Of a stretch of DNA of 64,000 nt, positions 48,601 to 58,658 are shown in pieces. A program made the position numbers and the translations under genes. The stretch's first letter is position 1. The number at the start of each line of letters is the position of its first letter. The notes beneath the pieces were generated by a model. The model saw only the letters and a list, made by a program, of their open reading frames with translations, did no database searches and had not been told where the DNA came from. The stretch comes from Clostridia bacterium (GTDB lineage Bacteria; Bacillota; Clostridia; Oscillospirales; Acutalibacteraceae), in the NCBI GenBank assembly GCA_017380575.1, contig JAFODS010000029.1, forward strand, positions 1 to 64,000. Direction: 5' to 3'.

Positions 48601-49518
48601 ATGGCTTATTATTTAGGGATCGACACAAGCAACTACACAACTTCGTGTGCGGTTTATGACGATGTTAGCGATACGGTTGTGCAGAAGAAAAAGCTTTTGC
48701 CTGTAAAGCAGGGCGAACTGGGACTCAGGCAGAGTGATGCTGTGTTTCATCATACTGTACAGCTTCCTGATTTGATTAAGGAACTGTTTTCTGATTTTAA
48801 CAGTGATATCAACGCTGTCGGTGTTTCGGAAGTACCTGTAAGACAGGAAGGGTCGTATATGCCTTGTTTTCTTCCGGGTGTAAGTGCAGCAACTGCGGTA
48901 GCCAGTGTAAATAAAATTGACTTGTATAAATATTCACATCAGCAGGGACATCTTATGGCTGCCTTATATTCAGCAGGAAAACGTGAACTTTACGGTAAAG
49001 AGTTTCTTGCTTTTCACGTCTCGGGCGGCACAACTCAGCTTTTGAAAGTAAAAGGTGATCTTGAAGCAACTCTTATTGCTGCGTCTCTTGATCTTAAAGC
49101 GGGTCAGGCTGTTGACCGTGTGGGTGTTATGCTTGGTTTTCAGTTTCCTGCAGGCAGATACGTTGACGAGCTTGCATCAAAAAGTGAAAAGAAATATAAA
49201 ATCAATCTTAAACTCAACAACGGAAACTGTAACCTTTCGGGTGTTGAAAATAAATGTAAAGAAATGTTCAGAAACGGTGAGAAAAAAGAGGATATATGCC
49301 GTTACTGTATAGATTACATAATGACTGCATTGGAAAAAATGATGCTTTATGCACTTGCTGAATACGGTGATATGCCTGTTGTGTTTTCCGGCGGTGTTAT
49401 GTCGAACAGTATAATTAAGAAATATTTTACTGAAAAATATGGAGCGTATTTTGCTGAACCTGAATTTTCATCAGATAATGCCGCAGGTATAGCAATTCTT
49501 GCTTCTATGAGGAAATAA
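48601..49518 (+). CDS. TsaD/Kae1-like (peptidase M22) family protein
   Basis: A 305-residue ASKHA-fold protein. LGIDTSNYTTS is the phosphate-1 motif, SHQQGHLMAA the HxxGH metal site, HVSGGTTQLL the phosphate-2 motif, and SSDNAAGIA the terminal Asp. It resembles TsaD (tRNA t6A synthesis) but is shorter, and the EGS-type residues in the metal loop are replaced. It is more likely a second paralogue found beside nusB/xseA in Clostridia than the housekeeping TsaD. Activity is unknown. Confidence 0.8.
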   Translation: MAYYLGIDTSNYTTSCAVYDDVSDTVVQKKKLLPVKQGELGLRQSDAVFHHTVQLPDLIKELFSDFNSDINAVGVSEVPVRQEGSYMPCFLPGVSAATAVASVNKIDLYKYSHQQGHLMAALYSAGKRELYGKEFLAFHVSGGTTQLLKVKGDLEATLIAASLDLKAGQAVDRVGVMLGFQFPAGRYVDELASKSEKKYKINLKLNNGNCNLSGVENKCKEMFRNGEKKEDICRYCIDYIMTALEKMMLYALAEYGDMPVVFSGGVMSNSIIKKYFTEKYGAYFAEPEFSSDNAAGIAILASMRK

Positions 49519-49521
49519 TTA

Positions 49522-50715
49522 ATGTTGGAATCAACTGTTTTAAGTGTGACACAACTTAATACTTACGTTAAATCCATTCTTGAAGGTGATTTGCTTCTCC
49601 GTAATGTCTTTGTTGTTGGTGAAATTTCTAACTTTACCAACCATTACCGTACAGGACATTATTATATGACGCTTAAGGATGAAATTTCCTGTATAAAAGC
49701 TGTAATGTTCAGGTCTGCTAACCAAAGACTTCGTTTTATGCCAGAAAGCGGAATGGGCGTAATAGTCCGCGGAAGAGTGTCTCTTTATGACCGAGACGGT
49801 CAGTATCAGCTATATATTGAAGATATGCAACCCGACGGAATAGGTGCTTTGAATCTTGCTTTTGAACAGTTGAAAAACAAACTTGCTGCAGAAGGACTTT
49901 TTGATGAAAGTTTAAAAAAGCCTATTCCTTCAAGAGTAAGGAAAATCGGTGTTGTAACATCTGCTACGGGTGCCGTAATCCAGGATATTAAAAATGTTGT
50001 TTCAAGAAGATATCCGTTGGCTGAAATTATACTTGCTCCTGTTGAGGTTCAGGGTGTAAATGCTGCACCTCAGATTGCAGCAGCAATTGACGATTTAAAT
50101 TCGGGTGACTATGCCGATGTGCTCATTGTAGGCAGAGGCGGTGGCTCACTTGAGGATTTATGGGCATTCAATGAAGAAATTGTAGCTCGTGCGGTGTTCA
50201 GAAGCAAAATACCCGTTATTTCTGCTGTCGGACATGAAACTGATTTTACAATCTGCGATTTCGTTGCTGATCTCAGAGCTCCGACGCCTTCAGCGGCTGC
50301 CGAGCTTGCAGTACCTGATATTCGTGACGATATTGCATTTGTTAACGGTGCATTTTCGTTGATGGAAAGTGCAATTGATAAACGTATTAAAAGTGAACTC
50401 GATAAGCTTTGTCTTCTTAAAGATAAACTTAATTTATTGAGTCCTACAAACCTTATTGATGAAAGAATGAATACTGTTTCTCTTTTATATAATGATGCAC
50501 TCAACAGAATAAATGATAAGTTGAATTGTGAAGGAAATCGCTTTGCGGTTGCTTGTGCAAAAATCGATTCCCTTAATCCGATAAAGGTTCTCAGCAGGGG
50601 ATACTCCATTACGATGAAAGAGAACAAAATAATAAAAAGTATAAATGATGTTACTTGCGGAGACAGAATATCCGTTAAGTTTTCAGACGGCGAAAAAGAA
50701 TGTGAGGTGCTTTGA
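49522..50715 (+). CDS. xseA: Exodeoxyribonuclease VII large subunit
   Basis: A 397-residue nuclease subunit. An OB-fold (about residues 1-100: VTQLNTYVKSIL, FVVGEISN) precedes the catalytic domain with GVVTSATGAVIQDI and GRGGGSLEDLW, then SAVGHETDFTI. The C-terminal coiled coil binds XseB. Exo VII degrades single-stranded DNA. It is slightly shorter than the 450-residue E. coli form, in the coiled-coil region. Confidence 0.95.
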   Translation: MLESTVLSVTQLNTYVKSILEGDLLLRNVFVVGEISNFTNHYRTGHYYMTLKDEISCIKAVMFRSANQRLRFMPESGMGVIVRGRVSLYDRDGQYQLYIEDMQPDGIGALNLAFEQLKNKLAAEGLFDESLKKPIPSRVRKIGVVTSATGAVIQDIKNVVSRRYPLAEIILAPVEVQGVNAAPQIAAAIDDLNSGDYADVLIVGRGGGSLEDLWAFNEEIVARAVFRSKIPVISAVGHETDFTICDFVADLRAPTPSAAAELAVPDIRDDIAFVNGAFSLMESAIDKRIKSELDKLCLLKDKLNLLSPTNLIDERMNTVSLLYNDALNRINDKLNCEGNRFAVACAKIDSLNPIKVLSRGYSITMKENKIIKSINDVTCGDRISVKFSDGEKECEVL

Positions 50716-50907
50716 GTGGCAACAAAAATGACCTATGAAGAGGCAATTGTACGCCTTGAAGAAAATGTTGAAAAACTCAATGACGGAAGTCTTTCTCTTG
50801 ATGAATCAATCAAGATTTTTGAAGAGAGTACAAAATTGGCAGTGTTTTGTAACGATTGCCTTGAAAAAGCAAAGCTTAAAGTTACAGAACTTTCAAAAGC
50901 TGAGTAA
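50716..50907 (+). CDS. xseB: Exodeoxyribonuclease VII small subunit
   Basis: A 63-residue protein with the family pattern TYEEAIVRLEENVEKL, then GSLSLDESIKIFEE. It starts at GTG 50716, immediately after the xseA TGA, behind AGGTG. It oligomerises on the XseA coiled coil. Confidence 0.94.
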   Translation: MATKMTYEEAIVRLEENVEKLNDGSLSLDESIKIFEESTKLAVFCNDCLEKAKLKVTELSKAE

Positions 50908-50919
50908 AGGAAGTTTTGT

Positions 50920-51768
50920 ATGGATAAATATATTGATTTAATAAATAGGGCTCTTGATTCATATCTTCCTGATTCGGATGATATTGTTTCTCAGGCGATG
51001 AGGTACAGCGTTGAAAACGGTGGCAAAAGAGTGCGTCCTGCACTTTTACTTGCTTTCTGTGAATTGTGCTCGGGCGATATAAATAAAGCAATGCCTCTTG
51101 CATGTGCACTCGAAATGATTCACACATACTCGCTCATACATGATGATTTACCTTGCATGGATAATGATGATTTCAGACGCGGTAAGCCATCTTGTCATAT
51201 AAAATATGGTTATGAGTATGCTTTGCTTGCAGGTGATGCATTGTTGACACTTGCGTTTGAAACAGCTTTGAAAGCAGAGCTTCCTGCAGACCTTCTTGTT
51301 AAGGCAACAAAAGAGCTTGCAGTTGCTTCGGGATGGGCAGGAATGGTCGGAGGTCAGGTTATAGATCTTCAGAATGAAGGAAAAAAGGTTCAGGTTGAAG
51401 ATGTCGTTAAAATGTACAACCTTAAAACCGGCGAACTTATACGTGCTGCTTGTGTTATCGGTTGTATCTCAGCAGGTGCTTTGTCCAAGATACCTTATGC
51501 AACTGTATATGCACATAATATAGGACTTTCGTTCCAGATTGTTGATGATATACTTGATGTTACAAGTGATTCACAAACTCTCGGAAAGCCTGTCGGCAGT
51601 GATGAAGAAAACGAAAAATGTACGTATGTATCGCTTAAGGGACTTGAGGAATCCAAGCGTGTTGTTTCTGTGCTCACCGAGGAGGCTAAGGCTGTCCTTG
51701 ATAATTTTAATGCTGATACAACTGCACTTAAAAAGTTTGCGGATAAAATGGAAAACAGAAAGAATTAA
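50920..51768 (+). CDS. ispA: Farnesyl/geranyl diphosphate synthase (IspA-type)
   Basis: A 282-residue short-chain prenyl transferase making C15 (or C20) diphosphate for undecaprenyl and quinone precursors. The first Asp-rich motif is HDDLPCMDNDD with the RRGKPS that follows, the second FQIVDDILDV. GGKRVRP supplies a diphosphate-binding Arg. Its neighbour dxs makes the precursors, so the pair is a compact isoprenoid module. Confidence 0.94.
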   Translation: MDKYIDLINRALDSYLPDSDDIVSQAMRYSVENGGKRVRPALLLAFCELCSGDINKAMPLACALEMIHTYSLIHDDLPCMDNDDFRRGKPSCHIKYGYEYALLAGDALLTLAFETALKAELPADLLVKATKELAVASGWAGMVGGQVIDLQNEGKKVQVEDVVKMYNLKTGELIRAACVIGCISAGALSKIPYATVYAHNIGLSFQIVDDILDVTSDSQTLGKPVGSDEENEKCTYVSLKGLEESKRVVSVLTEEAKAVLDNFNADTTALKKFADKMENRKN

Positions 51769-51795
51769 GAATTCGATATCTTTGGAAGTGATTAA

Positions 51796-53658
51796 ATGGA
51801 AAATGATTTCAAATATCTTAGTAGCATAAAATCTCCCGATGATGTAAAAAAGCTTGACGAAAATGAGCTGAATGAACTTGCAGCAGAAATAAGACAGAAG
51901 CTTATTCAGACAGTTTCAAAAAACGGCGGACATCTTGCATCAAATCTTGGTGTTGTTGAACTTACTCTTGCTATTCATAAGGTTTTTGATTCACCGAAAG
52001 ATAAAATAGTCTGGGACGTAGGTCATCAGGCTTATACTCACAAACTCATTACAGGTAGATACGATGTATTTGATACAATCCGTCAGAAGGACGGAATTTC
52101 CGGCTTTTGCCATCCGAACGAAAGTGAACACGACGTGTTTTACAGCGGACACAGCGGAACTTCTGTTTCGTCTGCATTCGGAATTGCGCAGGCTAAAAAG
52201 ATTAATAATGACGATTCTTTTACCGTTGCTGTGATCGGTGACGGCTCATTTACCGGCGGTCTTGTTTATGAAGCACTTAACAATGCAGGCCGTTCTAAGA
52301 CAAACCTTATTGTAATTCTTAACGATAACGAGATGTCAATTTCTCCCAATGTCGGCTCGTTTGCAAAGCATCTTGCAAAAATAAGATCGAAGAAACGTTA
52401 TGTAAGCATGAAAGCTTCACTCGAGAATATTCTTTGTAAGATTCCGTTTGTCGGCACTAAAATTGCTGACGGTGTCTACAAGATAAAAACTTCGGTAAAG
52501 AATTTTCTTTATGAAAGCACAATATTTGAAAAGCTCGGTTTCAGATACATGGGACCGGTTGACGGACACGATATATCTCTTGTTACGGAAGCTCTTAATA
52601 CAGCTAAAGAAATCGGCGGTCCTGTAGTGTTGCATGTTAATACTGTCAAAGGAAAGGGATATGACTTTGCTGAAAAAGATCCCAGCTCCTTCCACGGTAT
52701 TTCTAATTTTGATATTAATACAGGTGAATGGGTTTCAGGCAATACAACTTTCGGAAATGAATTCGGAAAGCTCATGTGCACAATGGCCGAAAAGGATAAG
52801 CGAATTTCTGTTATCACTGCGGCAATGAGTCTTGGTACAGGTCTTTCAGAGTTTTCTGAAAAGCATGCTGACCGATTCTTTGATGTTGGTATTGCGGAAG
52901 AACACGCTGTAACATTTGCTTCGGGACTTTCAAAAGGCGGTATGCTTCCTGTTTTTGCAGTTTATTCAACATTCTTACAGCGTTGCTATGATGAAATTAT
53001 ACATGACGGTGCTCTTCAGGATCAGAAAATGGTTCTTGCAATTGACCGTGCAGGCTTTGTCGGTGATGACGGAGAAACACATAACGGTCTTTATGATGTT
53101 GCGTTCTTGCAGAGTATTCCGAAGGTTACTGTTTATTCTCCGACAACCTATGATGAAATGAAGGTTGCCTTCGGTAATGCTTTTTATAAAGATACCGATG
53201 TTGTTGCAGTTAGATATCCGAGAGGTTCTGAACCGGAACTTCCTGAGGATTATGAGCCTTCTTTCGGAACATATGATCTGTACGGTCATATGTGGGCTGA
53301 CACTGTAATTGTAACCTACGGCAGATTATTCAGCGAAGCTGCAAAGGCTGCGAATATCCTTCTCAAAAAAGGTAAAAAGGTAAAAATTCTTAAGCTTAAC
53401 AGAATCAAGCCTATTGATATGGATGCAGTTGATGCTGTAATTGACTCTAAGCATATTATTTTCTACGAAGAAGGTGTGAGAAGCGGTGGAATAGGTGAAA
53501 AGTTTGCTGCACTTCTTCTTCAGAAAGGATATAAGGGCACTTACGATATTACTGCAATTGACGATTGCTTTGTAAAACAGGCAAAGATTCCTGATTTGTT
53601 GAAAGAATACAAATTTGATTGTGACAGTATTGTTGAAAAACTCAGCGGTGAAAATTGA
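51796..53658 (+). CDS. dxs: 1-deoxy-D-xylulose-5-phosphate synthase
   Basis: A 620-residue thiamine-diphosphate enzyme, first step of the MEP isoprenoid pathway, from pyruvate and glyceraldehyde-3-phosphate. WDVGHQAYTHKL, the TPP motif GDGSFTGG with NDNEMS, the transketolase-like AIDRAGFVGDDGETHNG, and a C-terminal transketolase domain are all present. Its ATG is 28 bases after ispA. Confidence 0.97.
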   Translation: MENDFKYLSSIKSPDDVKKLDENELNELAAEIRQKLIQTVSKNGGHLASNLGVVELTLAIHKVFDSPKDKIVWDVGHQAYTHKLITGRYDVFDTIRQKDGISGFCHPNESEHDVFYSGHSGTSVSSAFGIAQAKKINNDDSFTVAVIGDGSFTGGLVYEALNNAGRSKTNLIVILNDNEMSISPNVGSFAKHLAKIRSKKRYVSMKASLENILCKIPFVGTKIADGVYKIKTSVKNFLYESTIFEKLGFRYMGPVDGHDISLVTEALNTAKEIGGPVVLHVNTVKGKGYDFAEKDPSSFHGISNFDINTGEWVSGNTTFGNEFGKLMCTMAEKDKRISVITAAMSLGTGLSEFSEKHADRFFDVGIAEEHAVTFASGLSKGGMLPVFAVYSTFLQRCYDEIIHDGALQDQKMVLAIDRAGFVGDDGETHNGLYDVAFLQSIPKVTVYSPTTYDEMKVAFGNAFYKDTDVVAVRYPRGSEPELPEDYEPSFGTYDLYGHMWADTVIVTYGRLFSEAAKAANILLKKGKKVKILKLNRIKPIDMDAVDAVIDSKHIIFYEEGVRSGGIGEKFAALLLQKGYKGTYDITAIDDCFVKQAKIPDLLKEYKFDCDSIVEKLSGEN

Positions 53659-53667
53659 GGTGAAATT

Positions 53668-54477
53668 GTGGCTGATAAACAAAGACTTGATATAGCTGTA
53701 ACGGCAAGAGGTCTTGTTCCTTCACGTGAAAAAGCAAAGGCACTTATTATGGCAGGGCAGGTATATGTCAACGGTCAGAAGGAACTTAAGGCCGGTGCAA
53801 ACGTAAAGGAAACCGACCTGATTGAAGTCAGAGGCAGTCAAAATCCTTTTGTAAGCCGTGGCGGACTTAAACTGCAGAAAGCTGCAAAGGAATTTGACAT
53901 AAACCTCAATGATTGTATCTGTATGGATATCGGAGCTTCAACAGGCGGATTTACTGACTGTATGCTTACTTACGGTGCCAAGAAGGTTTATGCAATTGAT
54001 GTCGGTTACGGACAGCTTGCATGGAAGCTCAGAACAGATGAACGTGTTGTAAATATGGAACGAACAAATTTCAGATATGTTACTCACGAACAGATACCTG
54101 AAGAAATTGATTTCGCAAGTGTAGACGTTTCTTTTATTTCGCTTAAGATTATTCTTCCGGTTCTTCGTGAGCTCCTTAAAAATGAAGGTGAAGCTGTTTG
54201 TCTTATTAAACCACAGTTTGAGGCAGGGAAAGAAAAAATCGGTAAAAAAGGTGTTGTTCGTGACCCGTCAGTTCATACAGAGGTTGTTGAAAATATAACT
54301 CAGTTTGCTGTTGAAACGGGATTCACTATCAAAAATCTTGATTTTTCACCGATAAAAGGGCCTGAAGGTAACATTGAATACCTTATGCATATAATCAAGA
54401 ATGATAATCCTGAAGTAGTCTGTGATGTCAAGCCTGCGGAGCTTGTTACACGTTCTCACAGTACTCTGGATAAATGA
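53668..54477 (+). CDS. tlyA: TlyA family rRNA (cytidine-2'-O)-methyltransferase
   Basis: A 269-residue S4-FtsJ fusion. The S4 domain (about residues 1-65, with [18 protein letters not shown]) precedes the Rossmann-like methyltransferase domain with [29 protein letters not shown] and IKPQFEAGK. TlyA in actinobacteria methylates 16S and 23S cytidines and affects capreomycin action. Firmicute copies are less studied. The start is GTG 53668, behind GAGGTG. Confidence 0.92.
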   Translation: MADKQRLDIAVTARGLVPSREKAKALIMAGQVYVNGQKELKAGANVKETDLIEVRGSQNPFVSRGGLKLQKAAKEFDINLNDCICMDIGASTGGFTDCMLTYGAKKVYAIDVGYGQLAWKLRTDERVVNMERTNFRYVTHEQIPEEIDFASVDVSFISLKIILPVLRELLKNEGEAVCLIKPQFEAGKEKIGKKGVVRDPSVHTEVVENITQFAVETGFTIKNLDFSPIKGPEGNIEYLMHIIKNDNPEVVCDVKPAELVTRSHSTLDK

Positions 54478-54490
54478 CAGGTGTGATAAT

Positions 54491-55333
54491 ATGAAAATCG
54501 CATTAATGCCTAACCTGACAAGGAAAAATGCATTGTGTGTATCACTTGAGGTATGTGCTCAGCTTGATAAACTTAATGCAGATTACATAGTCAGTACAGA
54601 ACAAAAAGAATATTTTCTAAATACAAGTGCACGCTTTTTGTCAAAAGAAGAAATGATTGAAGAGTGCGATGTAATTATTGCAGTCGGCGGTGACGGAACA
54701 ATTATCCATGCCGCAAAAGCAGGCAAGCCGATTCTCGGTATAAATGCAGGAAGAATTGCATTTATGGCAGGACTTGAGCCTACTGAACTTGATATGCTGA
54801 AAAACCTTATTGACGGCAATTATGAAAATGACCGACGTATGATGCTCAAGGCTGATGTATGCAATGCAGACGGAACTGTCATAAAAACATGTTATTGTAT
54901 TAATGACGTGGTGATTGCACGGGGTACACAGATCAAAATGGAAGATATTTCTGTTGAACACAACGGGAAATTAATCAATAACTACACGGCAGACGGTATT
55001 ATAATTTCTACTCCGACGGGTTCTACAGCGTACAGCCTGTCTGCGGGCGGTCCTGTTGTTGATCCGCAGATTGAAAGTATATTGCTTACACCGATCTGCA
55101 CGCATTCACTTTTTTCAAGAGCGTTGATTTTTAAACCTGATTCGGTATTTAAACTCTATTCACCGAACCTTATTGAACTCGGACTTTCCTGTGACGGTGA
55201 CGAAACGGTGACTGTTCCTAAAGGTCATTATGTACTTGTACGCAAGGCTGAAATATACGGTGAATTTATAAGAATTAAAAACGAAACATTCCTTGAAATT
55301 TTGAACAGTAAACTTGCTCAACGCAGACTGTAA
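54491..55333 (+). CDS. nadK: NAD kinase
   Basis: A 280-residue enzyme that phosphorylates NAD to NADP. The GGDGTII motif (Asp catalytic), [10 protein letters not shown], and [15 protein letters not shown] are diagnostic. ATG 54491 follows AGGTGTG. The longer frame from 54422 lies inside tlyA. It sits in the conserved tlyA-nadK-argR-recN order. Confidence 0.96.
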   Translation: MKIALMPNLTRKNALCVSLEVCAQLDKLNADYIVSTEQKEYFLNTSARFLSKEEMIEECDVIIAVGGDGTIIHAAKAGKPILGINAGRIAFMAGLEPTELDMLKNLIDGNYENDRRMMLKADVCNADGTVIKTCYCINDVVIARGTQIKMEDISVEHNGKLINNYTADGIIISTPTGSTAYSLSAGGPVVDPQIESILLTPICTHSLFSRALIFKPDSVFKLYSPNLIELGLSCDGDETVTVPKGHYVLVRKAEIYGEFIRIKNETFLEILNSKLAQRRL

Positions 55334-55345
55334 GGAGAGGGTAGT

Positions 55346-55795
55346 ATGAAGAAAAAAAGACACAGTATGATTCTGAAATTAATCAGTAAATACGAAATAG
55401 GTACTCAGGAAGAGCTTATGGAAAAATTGCGTGAGAACGGATTTGATGCAACTCAGGCAACTGTTTCACGCGATATCAAAGAACTTCGTCTTGTTAAGCA
55501 AATGGACAAAAAAGGCTCATACAGATATGTTGAGGGTAAAAGTGAAACTGACGAATATCTTTCTAAGTTTAACGCAATTTTTTCTCATTCGGTTATTTCC
55601 TGCGATTATGCACTTAATACTGTTGTTATAAAGTGTTATACAGGTATGGCTCAGGCTGCCTGTGCAACGTTTGACAATATGCAGTGGGAAGGTCTTGTCG
55701 GAACAATTGCAGGTGACGATACTATTTTTGCTCTTTGCAGAACAGAACAGCTCGCAAAAGAGCTTAAGAATTCTATTGAACGATTAGTAAAGTAA
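55346..55795 (+). CDS. argR: Arginine repressor ArgR
   Basis: A 149-residue ArgR. The winged-helix DNA-binding domain (about residues 1-70) has DATQATVSRDIKELRLVK. The C-terminal hexamerisation and arginine-binding domain contains GTIAGDDTIFALCR. It represses arginine biosynthesis and can activate catabolism. GGAGAGG precedes the ATG. Confidence 0.96.
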   Translation: MKKKRHSMILKLISKYEIGTQEELMEKLRENGFDATQATVSRDIKELRLVKQMDKKGSYRYVEGKSETDEYLSKFNAIFSHSVISCDYALNTVVIKCYTGMAQAACATFDNMQWEGLVGTIAGDDTIFALCRTEQLAKELKNSIERLVK

Positions 55796-55811
55796 TTACG
55801 GACGTGGTGTT

Positions 55812-57473
55812 ATGCTTACAAGCCTGAAAATTGAAAATGTTGCAATAATTGAAAGTGCTGCGATAGAATTCGGCTGCGGACTTAATGTTCTGACAGGTGA
55901 AACGGGTGCAGGTAAATCCATAATTATTGACTCAATTAACGCTGTTCTTGGTGAGAGAACTTCAAAGGATATTATCAGAACAGGTGAGGACAGTGCAAAG
56001 GTTTATGCAGTTTTTGAAGATGTTTCCGAAACGGCACGTGATGTTCTTTCTGAAAACGGAATTGATTGTGAAGATGATGTTCTTATTGTAAACAGGGTAA
56101 TCAACCGTGACGAAAAAAATTCCTGCAGAATCAATGGTGTTCCTGTAACTGTTAATATGCTCAAGGCTGTTACGAGAGAGCTTATTGACATTCACGGTCA
56201 GCACGATAATCAGGCGTTGCTCAATCCGGACAGACACTGTGGTTTTATCGACAGCTTTGCAGGTTGTGATGAGCTTATTAATACATACAGAGATTCTTAT
56301 TACGCGCTTTGCGATGTCCGTAAAAAACTGAATTCTTTAAAAACTGATGAAAGCACGAAGGCACAAAGAATAGATTTGCTTCAATATCAGATTAATGAGA
56401 TTGAAATGGCAAATATAACTGTCGGTGAGCGTGATGAACTCATTGAAAGAAAGAATCTTATCAATAATTCTCAGAAAATAATCAAATCGCTTAATTCTGC
56501 ATATGATTTGCTTAAAGGCGACGGTTGCGGTGTTGATTGTATTTCTGATTCAGCTTATGAGATTGAGAAGGCAGAAGAATGTTTCACATCACTTTCTCCG
56601 GTACTTGAAAAAATAAACAATATTAAATATGATTTAGAAGATGTTGCGGAGGAAATACGCGACAGACTTTCTGAGCTTGATTACGATGAGTATGAGCTTG
56701 ATGAAATCGAATCGAGGCTTGATTTGTTGTATCGTTTTTCAAGAAAATATGGTGAAACAGAAGAAGATATACTGAATTACCTTGAAAATGCAAGAAAAGA
56801 GCTTGATGAAATTACTTTTTCTGAAGAAAGAATACAATTGCTTACAGAAAAAGAAAAAGAGCTCAACAGCGTAACAACCGGGCTTGCTGAAAAGCTTACT
56901 CAGGAAAGAGTTGAGGCCGGAAACAAACTCAGCAAGCTTATTTCGGAAGAGCTTGAATTTCTTGATATGCCCAATGTTGCTTTTGTGGTTTCAAGGGCTG
57001 CAACTGAGCTTTCAGAAAACGGGGCAGATGAAATTGAGTTCCTTATTTCAGCTAATGCGGGCGAAACGCTTAAACCTCTTGTTAAAATTGCATCAGGTGG
57101 CGAACTTTCAAGAATTATGCTTGCTATTAAGAATGTTCTTGCGGATGCCGACAATATCGGAACGATGATTTTTGACGAAATTGATACAGGTGTCAGTGGA
57201 AGAGCGGCACAAAAAATTGCAATGAAGCTTCGCCAGGTTTCGGAAGGCAGACAGGTTATCTGTGTTACACATCTTGCACAGATCGCATCGCAAGGAGATG
57301 TACACTTGTTTATCAATAAATCAGTCAGAGATTCAAAGACATATACCGAGGTGTCTGTATTACTTGATGAAAAAAGAGTGTACGAGATTGCAAGAATTAT
57401 GGGTGGCATCGAAATTACAGATCTTCAGCTGCAGAGTGCACGAGAAATGCTTGAAAAAGCTGGAAATCTTTAA
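55812..57473 (+). CDS. recN: DNA repair protein RecN
   Basis: A 553-residue SMC-like ATPase acting on double-strand breaks. Walker A is TGETGAGKSIIID and the signature/Walker B block is KIASGGELSRIMLAIK then MIFDEIDTGVSG. Two coiled coils lie between about residues 150 and 370. In Bacillus recN is followed by spoIVB-spo0A. Here the next gene is a lipoprotein on its own promoter. Confidence 0.97.
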   Translation: MLTSLKIENVAIIESAAIEFGCGLNVLTGETGAGKSIIIDSINAVLGERTSKDIIRTGEDSAKVYAVFEDVSETARDVLSENGIDCEDDVLIVNRVINRDEKNSCRINGVPVTVNMLKAVTRELIDIHGQHDNQALLNPDRHCGFIDSFAGCDELINTYRDSYYALCDVRKKLNSLKTDESTKAQRIDLLQYQINEIEMANITVGERDELIERKNLINNSQKIIKSLNSAYDLLKGDGCGVDCISDSAYEIEKAEECFTSLSPVLEKINNIKYDLEDVAEEIRDRLSELDYDEYELDEIESRLDLLYRFSRKYGETEEDILNYLENARKELDEITFSEERIQLLTEKEKELNSVTTGLAEKLTQERVEAGNKLSKLISEELEFLDMPNVAFVVSRAATELSENGADEIEFLISANAGETLKPLVKIASGGELSRIMLAIKNVLADADNIGTMIFDEIDTGVSGRAAQKIAMKLRQVSEGRQVICVTHLAQIASQGDVHLFINKSVRDSKTYTEVSVLLDEKRVYEIARIMGGIEITDLQLQSAREMLEKAGNL

Positions 57474-57486
57474 CATTAACGGATTA

Positions 57487-57515
57487 TTGTAATAAATGTT
57501 ACTCTGTGATATAAT
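57487..57515 (+). promoter_or_regulatory. Promoter of the DUF4474-like lipoprotein
   Basis: TTGTAA (57487-57492), a 17-base spacer and TATAAT (57510-57515) with an extended -10 TGA. Confidence 0.8.
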
Positions 57516-57551
57516 CAGCAGAGAAGTTAATAATATATGGAGAAATATCAA

Positions 57552-58541
57552 ATGAAGAAAAATTTTACTAAAACAAGAATAACAGCTCTTATATCTGCTT
57601 TGATTTTTGTTTTTTCATTGGTGTTATCGGGATGTTCAAATGGCAAAGACATTGAAAGCCCCGAAAAAACTACAGAGAAAAAAGATGTAATAAATATTGG
57701 TGAAGGTGATCCGACAATTCCTCCGGATTCGCAGATTGTTATTGGCGATGACGGACAGTCGTATCTTGTGGACAGTGAAGGTAATTCAATTGTTTATAAT
57801 CACTATTACCAAAATCCTGTAACGCCTCAGCCAAATACTCCGCCTTCTAATACACCGGGTGTACCCGAAGAATCAACATCTTCAACAACAAAACCTACTG
57901 TTCCGACGCTACCGTCAAGCACAGAATCAACAACGAGCATTTTTAACCTGATTAGCAGTAAGCGAAGTGTAGGTTATAATAAAGCAACAGCATCAAGTGC
58001 GGCAATTCCTGACAGTTATCTTGATACGCTCAGAGTTTATTTTACATACAATAACAAGGATTGGCTGATTGAGTTCTGGAAAGGCGAGTACGGAAAAGCG
58101 CACGTTGGCGGAGAAGTAGGTATCTATACTAACAGCACTCCGTCTTCAACGGGAACAGATTATTTGCATGCAAGCATAGGTGAAGCAAAAGTTTTCAATG
58201 CTGCCGGCCATAGCGACCGACTTAATTGCTCAGTACAGTTATGGCAGTATGTTAAATCAACAGATCCGGAACCGATTTCTATTGCTTCAACAGCTATGAA
58301 GGTTTGTCAGAGAAATTATGGTTTTAAAGAGGGCGTTCTTGAAAACGTAAAATACAGATCTACAATTGTTATGAGTGCTAAAATAGAATTTCCGACTCTT
58401 GATATGCTTGATCTTTTTACGTTTGCTCTTGATGAAAAAGGTTTTCAAGAAGCAAGCACATCGTCATATAAAGATGTTGAAAGATATTATGTTGATGACA
58501 GAACAGTTACTGTTAACTGGCGCTATCATAATGATGGTTAA
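57552..58541 (+). CDS. Lipoprotein with DUF4474-like domain
   Basis: A 329-residue lipoprotein. The signal sequence and lipobox LSGC end at about residue 28. A Pro/Thr/Ser-rich linker (about 30-135) leads to a C-terminal globular domain with FTYNNKDWLIEFWKGEYG and GGEVGIYTN, the central pattern of DUF4474, whose role is unknown. ATG 57552 is nine bases after GGAG. The ATG at 57537 overlaps that SD. It has its own promoter and terminator. Confidence 0.78.
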   Translation: MKKNFTKTRITALISALIFVFSLVLSGCSNGKDIESPEKTTEKKDVINIGEGDPTIPPDSQIVIGDDGQSYLVDSEGNSIVYNHYYQNPVTPQPNTPPSNTPGVPEESTSSTTKPTVPTLPSSTESTTSIFNLISSKRSVGYNKATASSAAIPDSYLDTLRVYFTYNNKDWLIEFWKGEYGKAHVGGEVGIYTNSTPSSTGTDYLHASIGEAKVFNAAGHSDRLNCSVQLWQYVKSTDPEPISIASTAMKVCQRNYGFKEGVLENVKYRSTIVMSAKIEFPTLDMLDLFTFALDEKGFQEASTSSYKDVERYYVDDRTVTVNWRYHNDG

Positions 58542-58561
58542 TTGAAATGATTTTTTATTCT

Positions 58562-58593
58562 AAAGGTGACGGTTTCGTCACCTTTATTTTTTC
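58562..58593 (+). terminator. Terminator after the DUF4474-like lipoprotein
   Basis: AAAGGTGACG (58562-58571) pairs with CGTCACCTTT (58576-58585) around GTTT, with T tail. Confidence 0.93.
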
Positions 58594-58658
58594 CAAAAGT
58601 TAATGAATATTTAACAATTTCTGCAAGTTAATGTGATACTATACTCGTCAGAGCTGAT

